From Streptomyces canus (GTDB taxonomy: Bacteria > Actinomycetota > Actinomycetes > Streptomycetales > Streptomycetaceae): DNA of 64,000 nucleotides. Shown one piece after another: positions 16,697 to 24,800 of this stretch. The position numbers and the translations under genes are program-made. The notes beneath the pieces were generated by a model that was not told the origin of the DNA, did not search any database, and saw nothing but the letters and a program-made list of their open reading frames with translations. The stretch spans positions 7,192,001-7,256,000 of the forward strand of contig NZ_JAUSWW010000001.1 in assembly GCF_030815415.1 (NCBI RefSeq). The letters are read 5' to 3'. Position 1 is the first letter of the stretch; each line of letters begins with the position of its first letter.

Positions 16697-17584
16697 GTGA
16701 ACAGGGGACACAGGGAACTGCTGGGGCCGGAGCGGCTGGTGCTGACCGTGTCGGCCCGCCCCGGTCCGCCGGCGTTGCGCTTCGAGACGACGGGTGACGG
16801 GCGGCTCCTGCTGCGGCAGGGGGAGCGGCCCGTACTGCTGGGCCGCACGGGCGAGGGCTGTTGCCGCGAGCTGCACCTGCACCGCCTCGACGGCTACCGC
16901 TCCCCGCTGCCGCCACTGCGCTCGGCGGACATGCGGTCGAACGTCAACTGGCCGCACCGGTACGCGCGTTGGCTGGAGGACGCGGACGGCACCCCGTTGC
17001 TGGACGGACGCTGGGAGCTGGCCCTGCAGACCGAGTTCCCGCCGTACGTCTGGACCGAGGAGTTCGTGAAGGTCTGGCCGGGCGGCCGGTTGGAGCTGTA
17101 CTGCGGTGGCGGCTGGAACGGCGTTCTCCCGCTCCGCCGCCTATCGCCACCGGATGCCGGGCGGGTGAAGGCGTACCGCAGACACGCCCGCGAGGGAACG
17201 CTCGCGCCCGTCCTGCTGTGGTCGGTGGCCTTCCTGGACGGCTGCGTGATCCTGGACGGCCACGACCGGGCGGTGGCCGCGCTGGCGGAGGGTCGGACGC
17301 CGGAGTGTGTGCTGCTCAACCGGGTGCCCGACGACGACAAATGGCGCCAGGCCGCCGCGAAGGCGACCCACGACCACGAGGAACGGATGCGGCAGCTGAC
17401 GGCGCGCCCCGACGACCCGGGCCACACACGCCAACGGGCCGCCATGGAGCGGGGGCACGCCGAGCTGATCGCCTCGCTTCCGTACGGCAGGCATGCCCCC
17501 ACCGACTTCTGGCCCCTCCCCGGCGGAGCGAGGGCCTGGGACGAGCCCGCCGACCGCGCGATGCTTCAATTCCCCCGTGACTGA
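16697..17584 (+). CDS. Conserved hypothetical protein
   Basis: About 295-aa soluble protein with no domain I recognise and no signal peptide. Features seen: a Trp-rich middle (NWPHRYARWLEDADG, YVWTEEFVKVWPGG), the segment LDGCVILDGHDRAVAALAEG, which resembles the ILDGHHRxxA pattern of ParB-like and Ser-kinase-like folds, and a charged C-terminus. Start is set at the GTG at 16697; an ATG far downstream (16930) is less likely. The stop overlaps the PhzF gene start by eight bases, so the two are translationally coupled. The ILDGHDRA resemblance is weak, and no function is claimed. Confidence 0.65.
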   Translation: MNRGHRELLGPERLVLTVSARPGPPALRFETTGDGRLLLRQGERPVLLGRTGEGCCRELHLHRLDGYRSPLPPLRSADMRSNVNWPHRYARWLEDADGTPLLDGRWELALQTEFPPYVWTEEFVKVWPGGRLELYCGGGWNGVLPLRRLSPPDAGRVKAYRRHAREGTLAPVLLWSVAFLDGCVILDGHDRAVAALAEGRTPECVLLNRVPDDDKWRQAAAKATHDHEERMRQLTARPDDPGHTRQRAAMERGHAELIASLPYGRHAPTDFWPLPGGARAWDEPADRAMLQFPRD

Positions 17585-18221
17585 CTACGACGTACTGCGC
17601 GTCTTCTGCGCGCCGAACGGCGGATACGGCAATGAACTCGGCGTCGTGCGCGAGGGATCCGTGATGCCGGACCGCGAGGAGCGGCAACTGTTCGCCGGGA
17701 AGCTCGGGTTCAGTGAGACCGTGTTCGTGGACGACCCGGAGCGCGGGGTCATCGACATCTACACGCCGACGCTGCGGCTGCCCTTCGCCGGCCACCCCTG
17801 CGTCGGCACGGCGTGGCTGCTCGACGTGCCGGAGCTGGTCACCCCGGCCGGTGTCGTGGGCACCCGGCTCGACGGTGAGTTCAGCTGGATCGAGGCGCGG
17901 GCGGAGTGGGCGCCGCCGCGGACGCTCAGGCAGTACGGGACGGCCGCCGAGGTCGACGACCTGGAGGTGCCGCCGAAGGGGGAGTGGATCTACGCCTGGG
18001 CCTGGGAGGACGAGTCCGCGGGGCGGGTGCGCGCGCGGGCGTTCCCCGGCCGTGACGACGGGATCGACGAGGACGAGGCGACCGGCGCCGCCGCCCTCCT
18101 GCTCACCGAACGCCTGGGTCGCGCCCTGAACATCACCCAGGGCGCGGGCTCACAGATCCTCACCGCTCCCCAGCCCGGCGGCTGGGTGGAGATCGGCGGC
18201 CGGGTGTACCTGGAGCGCTAG
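17577..18221 (+). CDS. PhzF family isomerase/epimerase
   Basis: 214-aa member of the PhzF (diaminopimelate-epimerase-like) fold. Conserved elements: GGYGNELGVV near residue 20, the catalytic Glu in LGFSETVFV (the Glu45 equivalent), RLPFAGHPCVGTA, and DEATGAAALLLTE in the second half. It is shorter than the usual 260-290 aa because the second lobe is compact, as in other Streptomyces copies. Starts at a GTG overlapping the preceding gene's end. Its TAG stop overlaps the heme oxygenase stop on the other strand through a shared CTAG. Substrate unknown; this is not evidence for phenazine synthesis. Confidence 0.82.
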   Translation: MTDYDVLRVFCAPNGGYGNELGVVREGSVMPDREERQLFAGKLGFSETVFVDDPERGVIDIYTPTLRLPFAGHPCVGTAWLLDVPELVTPAGVVGTRLDGEFSWIEARAEWAPPRTLRQYGTAAEVDDLEVPPKGEWIYAWAWEDESAGRVRARAFPGRDDGIDEDEATGAAALLLTERLGRALNITQGAGSQILTAPQPGGWVEIGGRVYLER

Positions 18222-18865
18222 GCGCTCAGGGGGAACTCCTCGCCGAGGGCGCGGAAGACCGCCGTGTTGAGCGCGAACGCCCTCTTGCACTCCGTCACGA
18301 TCCGCTGCTTCTCCAGGTCGTCGACCCGCACGCCGTCCAGCAGCTCCCGGTAACCCCGCTTGAACGCGGCGGGGTTGGCGATCCCCTCGAAGACGTAGAA
18401 GCGCACTCCGTCGCCCTTGCGCTCGAAGCCCCATGTCCGCTCCGCCTTGTCGCGGATGATCTGGCCGCCGGAGAGGTCGCCGAGGTAGCGCGTGTAGTGG
18501 TGGGCGATGTAACCGGCCGGCCATTCGGTGGCGCACTCCCGGACCCGGTTCGCATAGGCCCGCGTGGCCGGCAGCGCGGTCAGCCCGGTACGCCAGCCGG
18601 CGCCCCGCAGATGCTCCAGGTCCCGCTCCAGCGCGCCCAGTCGGTACAGCTCGGGCTGGATGAAGGGCCCGGTCACCGGATCCGCGGCCAGCCGCTCGGC
18701 CCCGCTCTCCAGCGCCTCGTACACGAACCACAGCTGCTCGGTGTAGCGCGCGTACGCGTCCACGCCCAGCCTGCCGCCGAGCAGGTCACTCATGAACGAC
18801 GAGGTCTCCGCCTCCACGTGCTGCTCATGGGAGGCGGTGCGGATGACTGTCGAGAAGGAGTCCAT
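18218..18865 (-). CDS. Heme oxygenase (HmuO type)
   Basis: 215-aa cytoplasmic enzyme that opens heme to biliverdin, CO and iron. The proximal heme ligand His lies in QHVEAETSSFM, aligned with His20 of HmuO, and the distal helix is RYLGDLSGGQII, the hallmark GDLSGGQ. The size matches bacterial HmuO. Two ATGs lie nine bases apart (18874, 18865); the second has AGAGG at proper spacing and is preferred. An almost perfect iron box (18880-18898) sits directly over the upstream region, indicating iron repression through DmdR. No hmuTUV heme importer is nearby. Confidence 0.93.
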   Translation of the reverse strand: MDSFSTVIRTASHEQHVEAETSSFMSDLLGGRLGVDAYARYTEQLWFVYEALESGAERLAADPVTGPFIQPELYRLGALERDLEHLRGAGWRTGLTALPATRAYANRVRECATEWPAGYIAHHYTRYLGDLSGGQIIRDKAERTWGFERKGDGVRFYVFEGIANPAAFKRGYRELLDGVRVDDLEKQRIVTECKRAFALNTAVFRALGEEFPLSA

Positions 18866-18879
18866 GCAGTGCATCCTCT

Positions 18880-18898
18880 AAAGTAAGGCTTACCTAAG
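18880..18898 (-). promoter_or_regulatory. DmdR-type iron box upstream of heme oxygenase
   Basis: AAAGTAAGGCTTACCTAAG, an imperfect palindrome around AAGGCTT, closely matches the DtxR/DmdR 19-base consensus. It ends 15 bases before the preferred heme oxygenase ATG, so bound repressor would cover the promoter or the mRNA start. Confidence 0.8.
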
Positions 18899-18945
18899 TC
18901 AATAGGTTTGCCGACGCCCTGTCGGTAAAAGCGTACAAGAAAAGA

Positions 18946-18967
18946 CCCGCCCCCATCAGGGGGCGGG
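18946..18967 (-). terminator. Rho-independent terminator of map
   Basis: Perfect 9-bp stem CCCGCCCCC-ATCA-GGGGGCGGG. Read on the minus strand it is followed by TCTTTTCTTG, a U-rich tract. It begins 13 bases after the map stop codon. Confidence 0.8.
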
Positions 18968-18979
18968 CCCTCGGGCTTG

Positions 18980-19837
18980 CTACGGCAGCGTCAGGATCTC
19001 GGCGCCGCTGTCCGTCACCACCAGCGTGTGCTCGAACTGCGCCGTGCGCTTGCGGTCCTTCGTGACGACCGTCCAGCCGTCGTCCCACATGTCGTACTCG
19101 TGCGTCCCCAGCGTCAGCATCGGCTCGATCGTGAAGGTCATGCCGGGCTGGATGACCGTCGTCGCGTGCGGACTGTCGTAGTGCGGAATGATCAGCCCGG
19201 AGTGGAACGACGAGTTGATCCCGTGCCCCGTGAAGTCCCGCACCACCCCGTACCCGAAGCGCTTGGCGTACGACTCGATGACCCGGCCGATGATGTTGAT
19301 CTGGCGTCCCGGCCGGACCGCCTTGATCGCGCGCTCCAGCGACTCACGCGTCCGCTCGACCAGCAGCCGGCTCTCCTCGTCGACGTCCCCGACCAGGTAC
19401 GTCGCGTTGTTGTCGCCGTGCACCCCGCCGATGTACGCCGTCACGTCGAGGTTGACGATGTCGCCGTCCCGCAGCACCGTCGAGTCCGGGATCCCGTGGC
19501 AGATCACCTCGTTGACACTGGTGCACAGCGACTTGGGGAAGCCGCGGTAGCCGAGCGTCGACGGATAGGCGCCGTAGTCGCACATGTACTCGTGCGCCAC
19601 CTTGTCCAGCTCGTCGGTGGTCACACCGGGGGCGATCAGCTTCGCCGCCTCCGCCATGGCCCGCGCGGCGATCCGGCCGGCGATCCGCATCGCCTCGATG
19701 GTCTCCGGAGTCTGCACCTCCGGCCCGGTGTACGGCGTCGGCCCCGGCTTGCCGACGTACTCAGGACGACGGATGTTTCCGGGCACGGAACGGGTGGGGG
19801 ACAGCTCCCCTGGTACAAGCAGCGACTGGCCAGACAT
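18980..19837 (-). CDS. map: Type I methionine aminopeptidase
   Basis: 285-aa metalloprotease that removes the initiator Met from nascent proteins. The five metal ligands of the pita-bread fold are recognisable: Asp in NLDVTAYIGGVHGDNN (two), His in GHGINSSFHSG, Glu in FTIEPMLTLG and Glu in AQFEHTLVV. CHGIP carries the conserved active-site His. The N-terminal extension SLLVPGELSPTRSVP resembles the linker found in actinobacterial MapB-type enzymes. Start is the ATG at 19837, because residues upstream of it show no homology. A strong terminator follows. Monocistronic. Confidence 0.94.
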   Translation of the reverse strand: MSGQSLLVPGELSPTRSVPGNIRRPEYVGKPGPTPYTGPEVQTPETIEAMRIAGRIAARAMAEAAKLIAPGVTTDELDKVAHEYMCDYGAYPSTLGYRGFPKSLCTSVNEVICHGIPDSTVLRDGDIVNLDVTAYIGGVHGDNNATYLVGDVDEESRLLVERTRESLERAIKAVRPGRQINIIGRVIESYAKRFGYGVVRDFTGHGINSSFHSGLIIPHYDSPHATTVIQPGMTFTIEPMLTLGTHEYDMWDDGWTVVTKDRKRTAQFEHTLVVTDSGAEILTLP

Positions 19838-19895
19838 GCCAGCGAGTCTAACGAGCCGCTGTGGGGGAACATGTCGGTGGCGAGAGGAGCTGGTC

Positions 19896-20126
19896 ATGGC
19901 CCTGTTCAAGAAGCGCACGGTCGGCAAGCCGGGCGAGTGGTACTACTGCCTGGAGCACAAGAAGGTCGAGGAGGGGCCGGACTGCCCCGGCAAGGACCGT
20001 TTCGGGCCGTACACCTCCCGGCAGGAGGCCGAGCACGCGATGGAGACCGCCCGCGAGCGCAACCTCGAGTGGGAGAACGACCCCAAGTGGCACGACGCCT
20101 CGGCCCGTGGCGGCGACGACGACTGA
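19896..20126 (+). CDS. Small conserved actinobacterial protein
   Basis: 76-aa soluble acidic protein starting MALFKKRTVGKPGEWYY. It has a Cys-His pair (YCLEHKKV) and a later Cys (GPDCPGKDRFGP) that could bind a metal, followed by an amphipathic helix (SRQEAEHAMETARERN) and an acidic tail. Similar proteins occur widely in Streptomyces without an assigned function. The ATG at 19896 has GAGAGGAG upstream. It is divergent from map (58 bases apart) and convergent with the MFS gene, with no gap between the stop codons. Confidence 0.75.
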   Translation: MALFKKRTVGKPGEWYYCLEHKKVEEGPDCPGKDRFGPYTSRQEAEHAMETARERNLEWENDPKWHDASARGGDDD

Positions 20127-21437
20127 TCAGGCGACCGTGGGTGCGGCGGCGGCCCGCTGCTTCCGCACCCGCGCCGCGTGCTCGTCCGTCCGCGCGTCGT
20201 ACGTCATCAGCTTCGGCAGACACAGCGCCAGCAGGCCCACCGCGCCGACGCACAGCAGACCGCCCGACCACACCGACGTCCGCACACCCCACCACGCGGC
20301 GAAACCGCCCGATCTGACCTGGCCCAGGGTCGGACCCACGGAGTACGACAGCAGCTCGATCCCCGCGAGTCGGCCCCGCAGCTCGTCCGGAATCGTCTGG
20401 TTCCACATGACCCCGCGGAAGATCCCGCTGACCATGTCGCAGCCGCCGGCCACGGTCAGGAACAGCAGCACCAGCCACAGGTTGCCGACGATCCCGGCCG
20501 CCGCGATCGCCACGCCCCACAACGCGGCCGACAGCACCACCATCCGGCCGTGCCGGTGGATCCGCGCCGTCCAGCCGCTCGTCACACTCACCAGCAGCGC
20601 CCCGAGCGGGACCGTCGCGTACATCAGACCCAGCGCCCACTCGGCGTCCAGCTCGTCCGCGAGGAACGGCAGCAGCGCCAGCGGCATCGCGAGGAACATC
20701 GCCGCGAGGTCGACCGCGTAGGTGCCGAGCAGCTCCTTGCGGCTCCAGGCGTACCGGGCGCCCTCGGCGATCGCCTTCAGCGACGGTTTCGCCGCCTCGT
20801 GCGCGGCCGGGGAGGAGGCGATCGGGATGATGAGCGCGACCGAGACCACGAAGGTGGCCAGATCCGCCGCATAGGCCAAGCCGAGCCCCGCGTACGCCAC
20901 CACCACACCCGCCACCGCCGGGCCCGCGACCCCGCCGACCGTCCAGCGGAAGGTGTTCAGGGAGGCGGCGGCCGGCAGATGCTCATGGGCCACGATCCGC
21001 GGCCACAGCGAGTCCAGCGCGGGGCGCTGCACCGAGACGAGTGCGGAGGACAGGGCGGCGACGAGATACAGCGGCCACACCGCCGGGTTCGGCATCAGCG
21101 CGTTGACCAGCAGCACCGCGCTGAGCACACCCTGCCCGGCCTCGGTCCAGATGATCAGCCCGCGCTTGTCCAGGGCGTCGGCCAGCGCACCGCCGTACAA
21201 CCCGAAGACGATCAGCGGAATCAACTCCACCGCACCGATCGCACCCACCGCCGCCGCGGACTCCGTCAACTCCTTGATCTGCACCGGCAGCGCGACGAAC
21301 GTCAGAAAGCTCCCGAAGTTCGAGACCAGCCCCGACACCCACAGCCGCCGAAAGTCGGCCGAGGCCCGCCACGGGGTGAGATCGGGCAGGACGGAGCGGA
21401 GACGGGAGACAGGGGGAGCGGAGTCGTCATCGGCCAC
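20127..21437 (-). CDS. MFS transporter (EntS-like exporter group)
   Basis: About 436-aa inner-membrane transporter of the major facilitator superfamily, in the group of EntS-like and macrolide-type exporters. Twelve hydrophobic segments are seen; the start of the transport domain is WRASADFRRLWVSGLVSNFGS, and loop 2-3 is YGGALADALDKRGLI. The upstream in-frame region is Pro/Arg-rich and non-homologous, so the GTG at 21437 (VADDDSAPPVS) is taken as the start, though without a strong ribosome binding site. It could export a siderophore-like product, but no siderophore genes are present and no iron box was found, so this is only a family-based guess. Confidence 0.85.
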   Translation of the reverse strand: MADDDSAPPVSRLRSVLPDLTPWRASADFRRLWVSGLVSNFGSFLTFVALPVQIKELTESAAAVGAIGAVELIPLIVFGLYGGALADALDKRGLIIWTEAGQGVLSAVLLVNALMPNPAVWPLYLVAALSSALVSVQRPALDSLWPRIVAHEHLPAAASLNTFRWTVGGVAGPAVAGVVVAYAGLGLAYAADLATFVVSVALIIPIASSPAAHEAAKPSLKAIAEGARYAWSRKELLGTYAVDLAAMFLAMPLALLPFLADELDAEWALGLMYATVPLGALLVSVTSGWTARIHRHGRMVVLSAALWGVAIAAAGIVGNLWLVLLFLTVAGGCDMVSGIFRGVMWNQTIPDELRGRLAGIELLSYSVGPTLGQVRSGGFAAWWGVRTSVWSGGLLCVGAVGLLALCLPKLMTYDARTDEHAARVRKQRAAAAPTVA

Positions 21438-21772
21438 GACGGGCCATGGTCGGCCGCGGCGGCGGGCGGGGCAAGCGAATTTTGGGGCGGGGGAGTGGAG
21501 GGGCGAGGGAGCGAGTGCCGCACGGGCCCGCGACCTCGGGCGTGGTGTGGGCGAGGTCTGTCGTGGCCCTGGTGGCGGGTTGCGGGCCGGTGGCCCCGGG
21601 GCGTCATCTGTGCCGGGGCGGCCACGGCCTTGCGTTCTGCGTCGGGGGACGGAGTCCCGCGTCGTACGGGGGTAATCTCGCGGCGGATCGCCTACTCGTG
21701 CCCCGTCGGTGACAGCCTTGCGCTGCGCGTCGGCGATCACCTTTCCCCACCTGCGGACCAGCCTGCGCCGTC
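21438..21772. other. Intergenic region, no feature recognised
   Basis: 335 GC-rich bases between two minus-strand genes. No frame here has a plausible start, codon pattern and homology together, and no strong hairpin was found. The promoter of the MFS gene should lie in the left part. Confidence 0.5.
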
Positions 21773-22375
21773 CTACCAGCGCGCCGGCGGCGGTGCCGTC
21801 AGATGGTCCGTCAGGCGGGAGAACCGGTCCCTGAAGCGGTGACGTGTTCGCGGGGTCGGGAGGGTGTTCTCGCCCGCCGCCGCGCTCACCAGGTGCTGGA
21901 CGGTGTCGAGGTCGAGATCGGGGCCGTTCGGGACGGCGAGGGATTCGTGGGCCATCGCCCCGAGGTCGCCGTCGTCGGGGCCGAGCGCCAGTACCGTCGC
22001 ACCGGCCCGGCGGGCGTCGTGCACACGCTCCAGGAGCGGGGCGTCCGGGACCGCCGGGGACACCACCAGCAGCGTCTCCCCGCGCCGTGCCGCCGCCAAC
22101 CGCCCGAGGCCGACGGCCAGATGGGCCGGGTCCGAGAGCTGCGCCTCATGCCGTACGAGTGTGGGGGCCAGCTCCGGCGTGCCCGACCAGGCCGCCTCGT
22201 CCACCAGATGGGCCGCCAGATGCCACGGCTCGTACTCCGGCGTGCCGACCAGCAGCAGGCCGCCTCCGTGCGAGACCACCGAGCCGCGCAGCACCCCGCC
22301 GAACCTCCGGGTCGCGCCCAACCACTCGGTCCCGGCGAGCACTTCGCGCAGCAACGCGACACGTACGGCATCCAT
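21773..22375 (-). CDS. Conserved hypothetical protein, SIS-like alpha/beta pattern
   Basis: 200-aa soluble protein without a signal peptide. The middle part alternates strands and helices: LLLVGTPEYEPWHLAAHLVDEA, GETLLVVSPAVPDAPLLERV, RRAGATVLALGPDDGDLGA, which is reminiscent of the sugar-isomerase (SIS) fold that binds phosphosugars, although the usual Ser/Thr-rich phosphate loop is not clear. The C-terminus is basic and Arg-rich. ATG at 22375. It stands alone between intergenic regions of 335 and 392 bases. The function is unknown and the fold suggestion is weak. Confidence 0.6.
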   Translation of the reverse strand: MDAVRVALLREVLAGTEWLGATRRFGGVLRGSVVSHGGGLLLVGTPEYEPWHLAAHLVDEAAWSGTPELAPTLVRHEAQLSDPAHLAVGLGRLAAARRGETLLVVSPAVPDAPLLERVHDARRAGATVLALGPDDGDLGAMAHESLAVPNGPDLDLDTVQHLVSAAAGENTLPTPRTRHRFRDRFSRLTDHLTAPPPARW

Positions 22376-22767
22376 GCGGCCGCATCCTGCCGCAAGCGGC
22401 CACCCGTGACCTGGAGTTCACCACGAATTCGCCCGAACCGGGCATGAGGAACGACCTGCCACCAGGAGTCCTCAACACCGGCAGCGTCTCCCCGCACCCC
22501 GGTGACCGGGCCGACGCCCACTCGAACGTCGGTGGAAAAGCCCTCCAGGCCCCGACAACAGCGCCCTGATGGCCATCCGCGCCCGCCCCGACAGCGGCAC
22601 GACATGGCACGCCCGCCACACGACCGACGTCCCCCGCGGCCTGCTCCGACCTGGTTCGCACCGGCACCGGCGACTTCGGCGCCCGCGAGCGGATCGCTTC
22701 CGGCGGGTGCCCGTGACGCGGCTCACCTGACCGGACGGCGCTCGCCGGGCGCACGTAAAGTCGGCCC
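22376..22767. other. Intergenic region, no gene supported
   Basis: 392 bases between divergent genes (hypothetical at 22375, npdG at 22768). Several short frames exist but none has a good ribosome binding site or recognisable homology. It should contain the promoters for both flanking genes; no operator was recognised. Confidence 0.5.
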
Positions 22768-23472
22768 ATGACCTCTACCGACAGTGCACAGAAGGCCCCC
22801 GCGAAGGACCCCTGGGACCTTCCCGACGTCTCCGGGCTCGTCGTCGGCGTGCTCGGCGGGACCGGCCCCCAGGGCAAGGGCCTCGCCTACCGGCTCGCCA
22901 AGGCCGGCCAGAAGGTGATCATCGGCTCGCGCGCCGCCGACCGCGCCCAGGCCGCCGCCGACGAACTCGGGCACGGCGTCGAAGGCGCCGACAACGCCGA
23001 GACCGCGCGCCGCAGCGACATCGTGATCGTTGCCGTGCCCTGGGACGGCCACGGCAAGACACTGGAGTCGCTGCGCGAGGAACTGGCCGGGAAGCTGGTC
23101 GTCGACTGCGTCAACCCGCTCGGTTTCGACAAGCAGGGCGCCTACGCGCTGAAGCCCGAGGAGGGCAGCGCCGCCCAGCAGGCCGCCGCCCTGCTGCCGG
23201 ACTCCCGGGTCACCGCCGCCTTCCACCACCTCTCGGCGGTCCTGCTGGAGGACCCGGAGATCGACGAGGTCGACACCGACGTGATGGTCCTCGGCGAGGC
23301 ACGGGCCGACGTCGAGATCGTCCAGGCCCTGGCCGGCCGTATCCCCGGCATGCGCGGCATCTTCGCGGGGCGCCTGCGCAACGCCCACCAGGTCGAGTCG
23401 CTGGTCGCCAACCTGATCTCCGTGAACCGCCGGTACAAGGCGCACGCGGGTCTGCGCGTCACGGACGTATGA
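22768..23472 (+). CDS. npdG: F420H2:NADP+ oxidoreductase (NADPH-dependent F420 reductase)
   Basis: 234-aa cytoplasmic enzyme that moves hydride between cofactor F420 and NADP, supplying reduced F420 in actinobacteria. The N-terminal Rossmann motif is VGVLGGTGPQGKGLAYRLA (about residues 27-45), followed by IIGSRAADRA, where Ser/Arg select NADP. VAVPWDGHGKTL and VVDCVNPLGFD are family signatures. The ATG at 22768 gives the normal length. A small membrane protein gene follows 60 bases downstream. Confidence 0.92.
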   Translation: MTSTDSAQKAPAKDPWDLPDVSGLVVGVLGGTGPQGKGLAYRLAKAGQKVIIGSRAADRAQAAADELGHGVEGADNAETARRSDIVIVAVPWDGHGKTLESLREELAGKLVVDCVNPLGFDKQGAYALKPEEGSAAQQAAALLPDSRVTAAFHHLSAVLLEDPEIDEVDTDVMVLGEARADVEIVQALAGRIPGMRGIFAGRLRNAHQVESLVANLISVNRRYKAHAGLRVTDV

Positions 23473-23532
23473 GCCGATGGGGGACACTGGACGACGACGT
23501 CACCAGTGTCCCCCGACAGGAGAGCCGCTCCC

Positions 23533-23712
23533 ATGCCCCGCCTCGCCCTCTACGCCCTGATCGTCTGTCTCCTCGCCGTGGCGGCGGCGGTCGTGTCCTT
23601 CTCCCGGGGCAGCCTCCTGGGGATCGTGTGGGTGCTGATCGTGGGGCTGTCCAGCAACATGTGCTGGTACTACGTGAAGCGTGGCAAGGCGGAGAAGTCC
23701 GTCAGCCGCTGA
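23533..23712 (+). CDS. Small membrane protein
   Basis: 59-aa protein with two predicted membrane helices (LYALIVCLLAVAAAVVSF and GIVWVLIVGLSSNMCWYY) and a basic C-terminus (KRGKAEKSVSR), so a short hairpin in the membrane. The ATG at 23533 is preceded by CAGGAG. It follows npdG on the same strand and its end overlaps the convergent M50 protease gene by 11 bases. No function known. Confidence 0.7.
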   Translation: MPRLALYALIVCLLAVAAAVVSFSRGSLLGIVWVLIVGLSSNMCWYYVKRGKAEKSVSR

Positions 23713-24499
23713 CCGAGCAGAAGTCGCTCGTCTGCCAGAAGCGGTAGAGGTCCTGACCGCAGTACGTCTCGAAGTCGTTGATGCCGAGCGAGGCCAGGAT
23801 CGAGTCGATCACGTCGAAGAACGCGCTGTTGACCGCCGGCACCCACAGCAGCGCGAAGACGAACAGCAGGCCGAACGGCGCGAACGGCTCCACCTGGCGC
23901 TTGATCTTGTACGACAGCCAGGGCTCGATGACGCCATAGCCGTCCAGGCCCGGAATCGGCAGGAAGTTCAGGATCGCGGCCGTCACCTGGAGCAGGGCGA
24001 GGAAGGCCAGCGCGAACCGGAAGTCCGCCGGCACCCCGTCGAGCGCGTCCAGCCAGAACGGGGCCGTGCACACGATGGCGAACAGCACATTGGTGAGCGG
24101 CCCGGCCGCCGAGATCAGACTGTGCTTCCAGCGCCCCCGGATCCGCCCGCGCTCGATGAAGACGGCACCGCCCGGCAGACCGATCCCTCCCATGATCACG
24201 AAGAGGACGGGGAGGACGATGCTGAGCAGCGCATGGGTGTAGTTCAAAGGATTGAGCGTGAGGTAACCCTTCGAACCCACGGTGATGTCACCGCTGTGCA
24301 GGGCGGTACGCGCGTGTGCGTACTCGTGCAGACACAGGGACACGATCCAGGCGGCCGTCACGAACAGGAACACGGCCACGCCGGGCTGCTCGGCGAACCC
24401 GGTCCAGGTGGCCCAGCCGGTCACCGCGGTGACGGCCAGGATGCCCACGAAGACAGGGCTGATCCGCCGGTCGCTGTTGCGGGCGGCTGTGGTGGTCAT
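23702..24499 (-). CDS. Site-2 protease family (M50) membrane metalloprotease
   Basis: 265-aa polytopic membrane zinc protease. The zinc site is HEYAH (His58-Glu59-His62) in the second hydrophobic segment, with the third ligand Asp186 in NFLPIPGLDGYG, the characteristic distal motif. About six hydrophobic segments. There is no PDZ domain, so it belongs to the small-core group similar to sporulation SpoIVFB-like and YwhC-like proteases. The ATG at 24499 was chosen; upstream residues add nothing. Substrate unknown; such proteases usually cleave anti-sigma factors or small membrane proteins. Confidence 0.9.
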   Translation of the reverse strand: MTTTAARNSDRRISPVFVGILAVTAVTGWATWTGFAEQPGVAVFLFVTAAWIVSLCLHEYAHARTALHSGDITVGSKGYLTLNPLNYTHALLSIVLPVLFVIMGGIGLPGGAVFIERGRIRGRWKHSLISAAGPLTNVLFAIVCTAPFWLDALDGVPADFRFALAFLALLQVTAAILNFLPIPGLDGYGVIEPWLSYKIKRQVEPFAPFGLLFVFALLWVPAVNSAFFDVIDSILASLGINDFETYCGQDLYRFWQTSDFCSVSG

Positions 24500-24603
24500 G
24501 GGGTTCCCCCGACTCTCGTACACGCTCTGGGCCTGCCCGACCGTACCGGGCGTACGACGAAAACGTCTCGCGGTACCTCATCGGTTCCGGAGAAGGTGGG
24601 GCC

Positions 24604-24724
24604 ATGGGGCTTTGGCACGTGTTCTATGAGAACCGGCAGATGGAGTGCTGCGGTACGCCCTTCTCGGTGGGGGCTCGTCGTGATCCTTGAGGTACCGGAC
24701 ACGGCGCGCGGCCGGCCCACCTGA
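24604..24724 (+). pseudogene. Frameshifted DUF6578-like remnant
   Basis: An ATG at 24604 with GGAGAAGG upstream opens a 28-codon frame (MGLWHVFYENRQMECCGTPF) that ends at 24690. Its CCGTPFSVG segment matches the start of DUF6578-type Streptomyces proteins as I remember them. The expected continuation (a W-x-L-V-V strand) appears in another frame as RWGLVVILEVPDTARG up to 24724, so a small deletion after the SVG segment seems to have shifted the frame. The rest of the gene is missing. It lies in the promoter region between the M50 protease and the large regulator. Confidence 0.5.
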
Positions 24725-24800
24725 TCCGTCGGCCACCGGAACCGACACGGCGCCCGCCCCCGCCCGATCCCCGTGACTGCCCCCGAACCCACCAGAGACA

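Noticed and set aside
17577..18221. Phenazine biosynthesis locus, from the PhzF-family protein
   Set aside because: No other phz gene is present and PhzF-fold proteins are common in unrelated pathways.
20127..21437. Siderophore export gene
   Set aside because: The protein is EntS-like in fold only; no iron box or siderophore synthetase is nearby.
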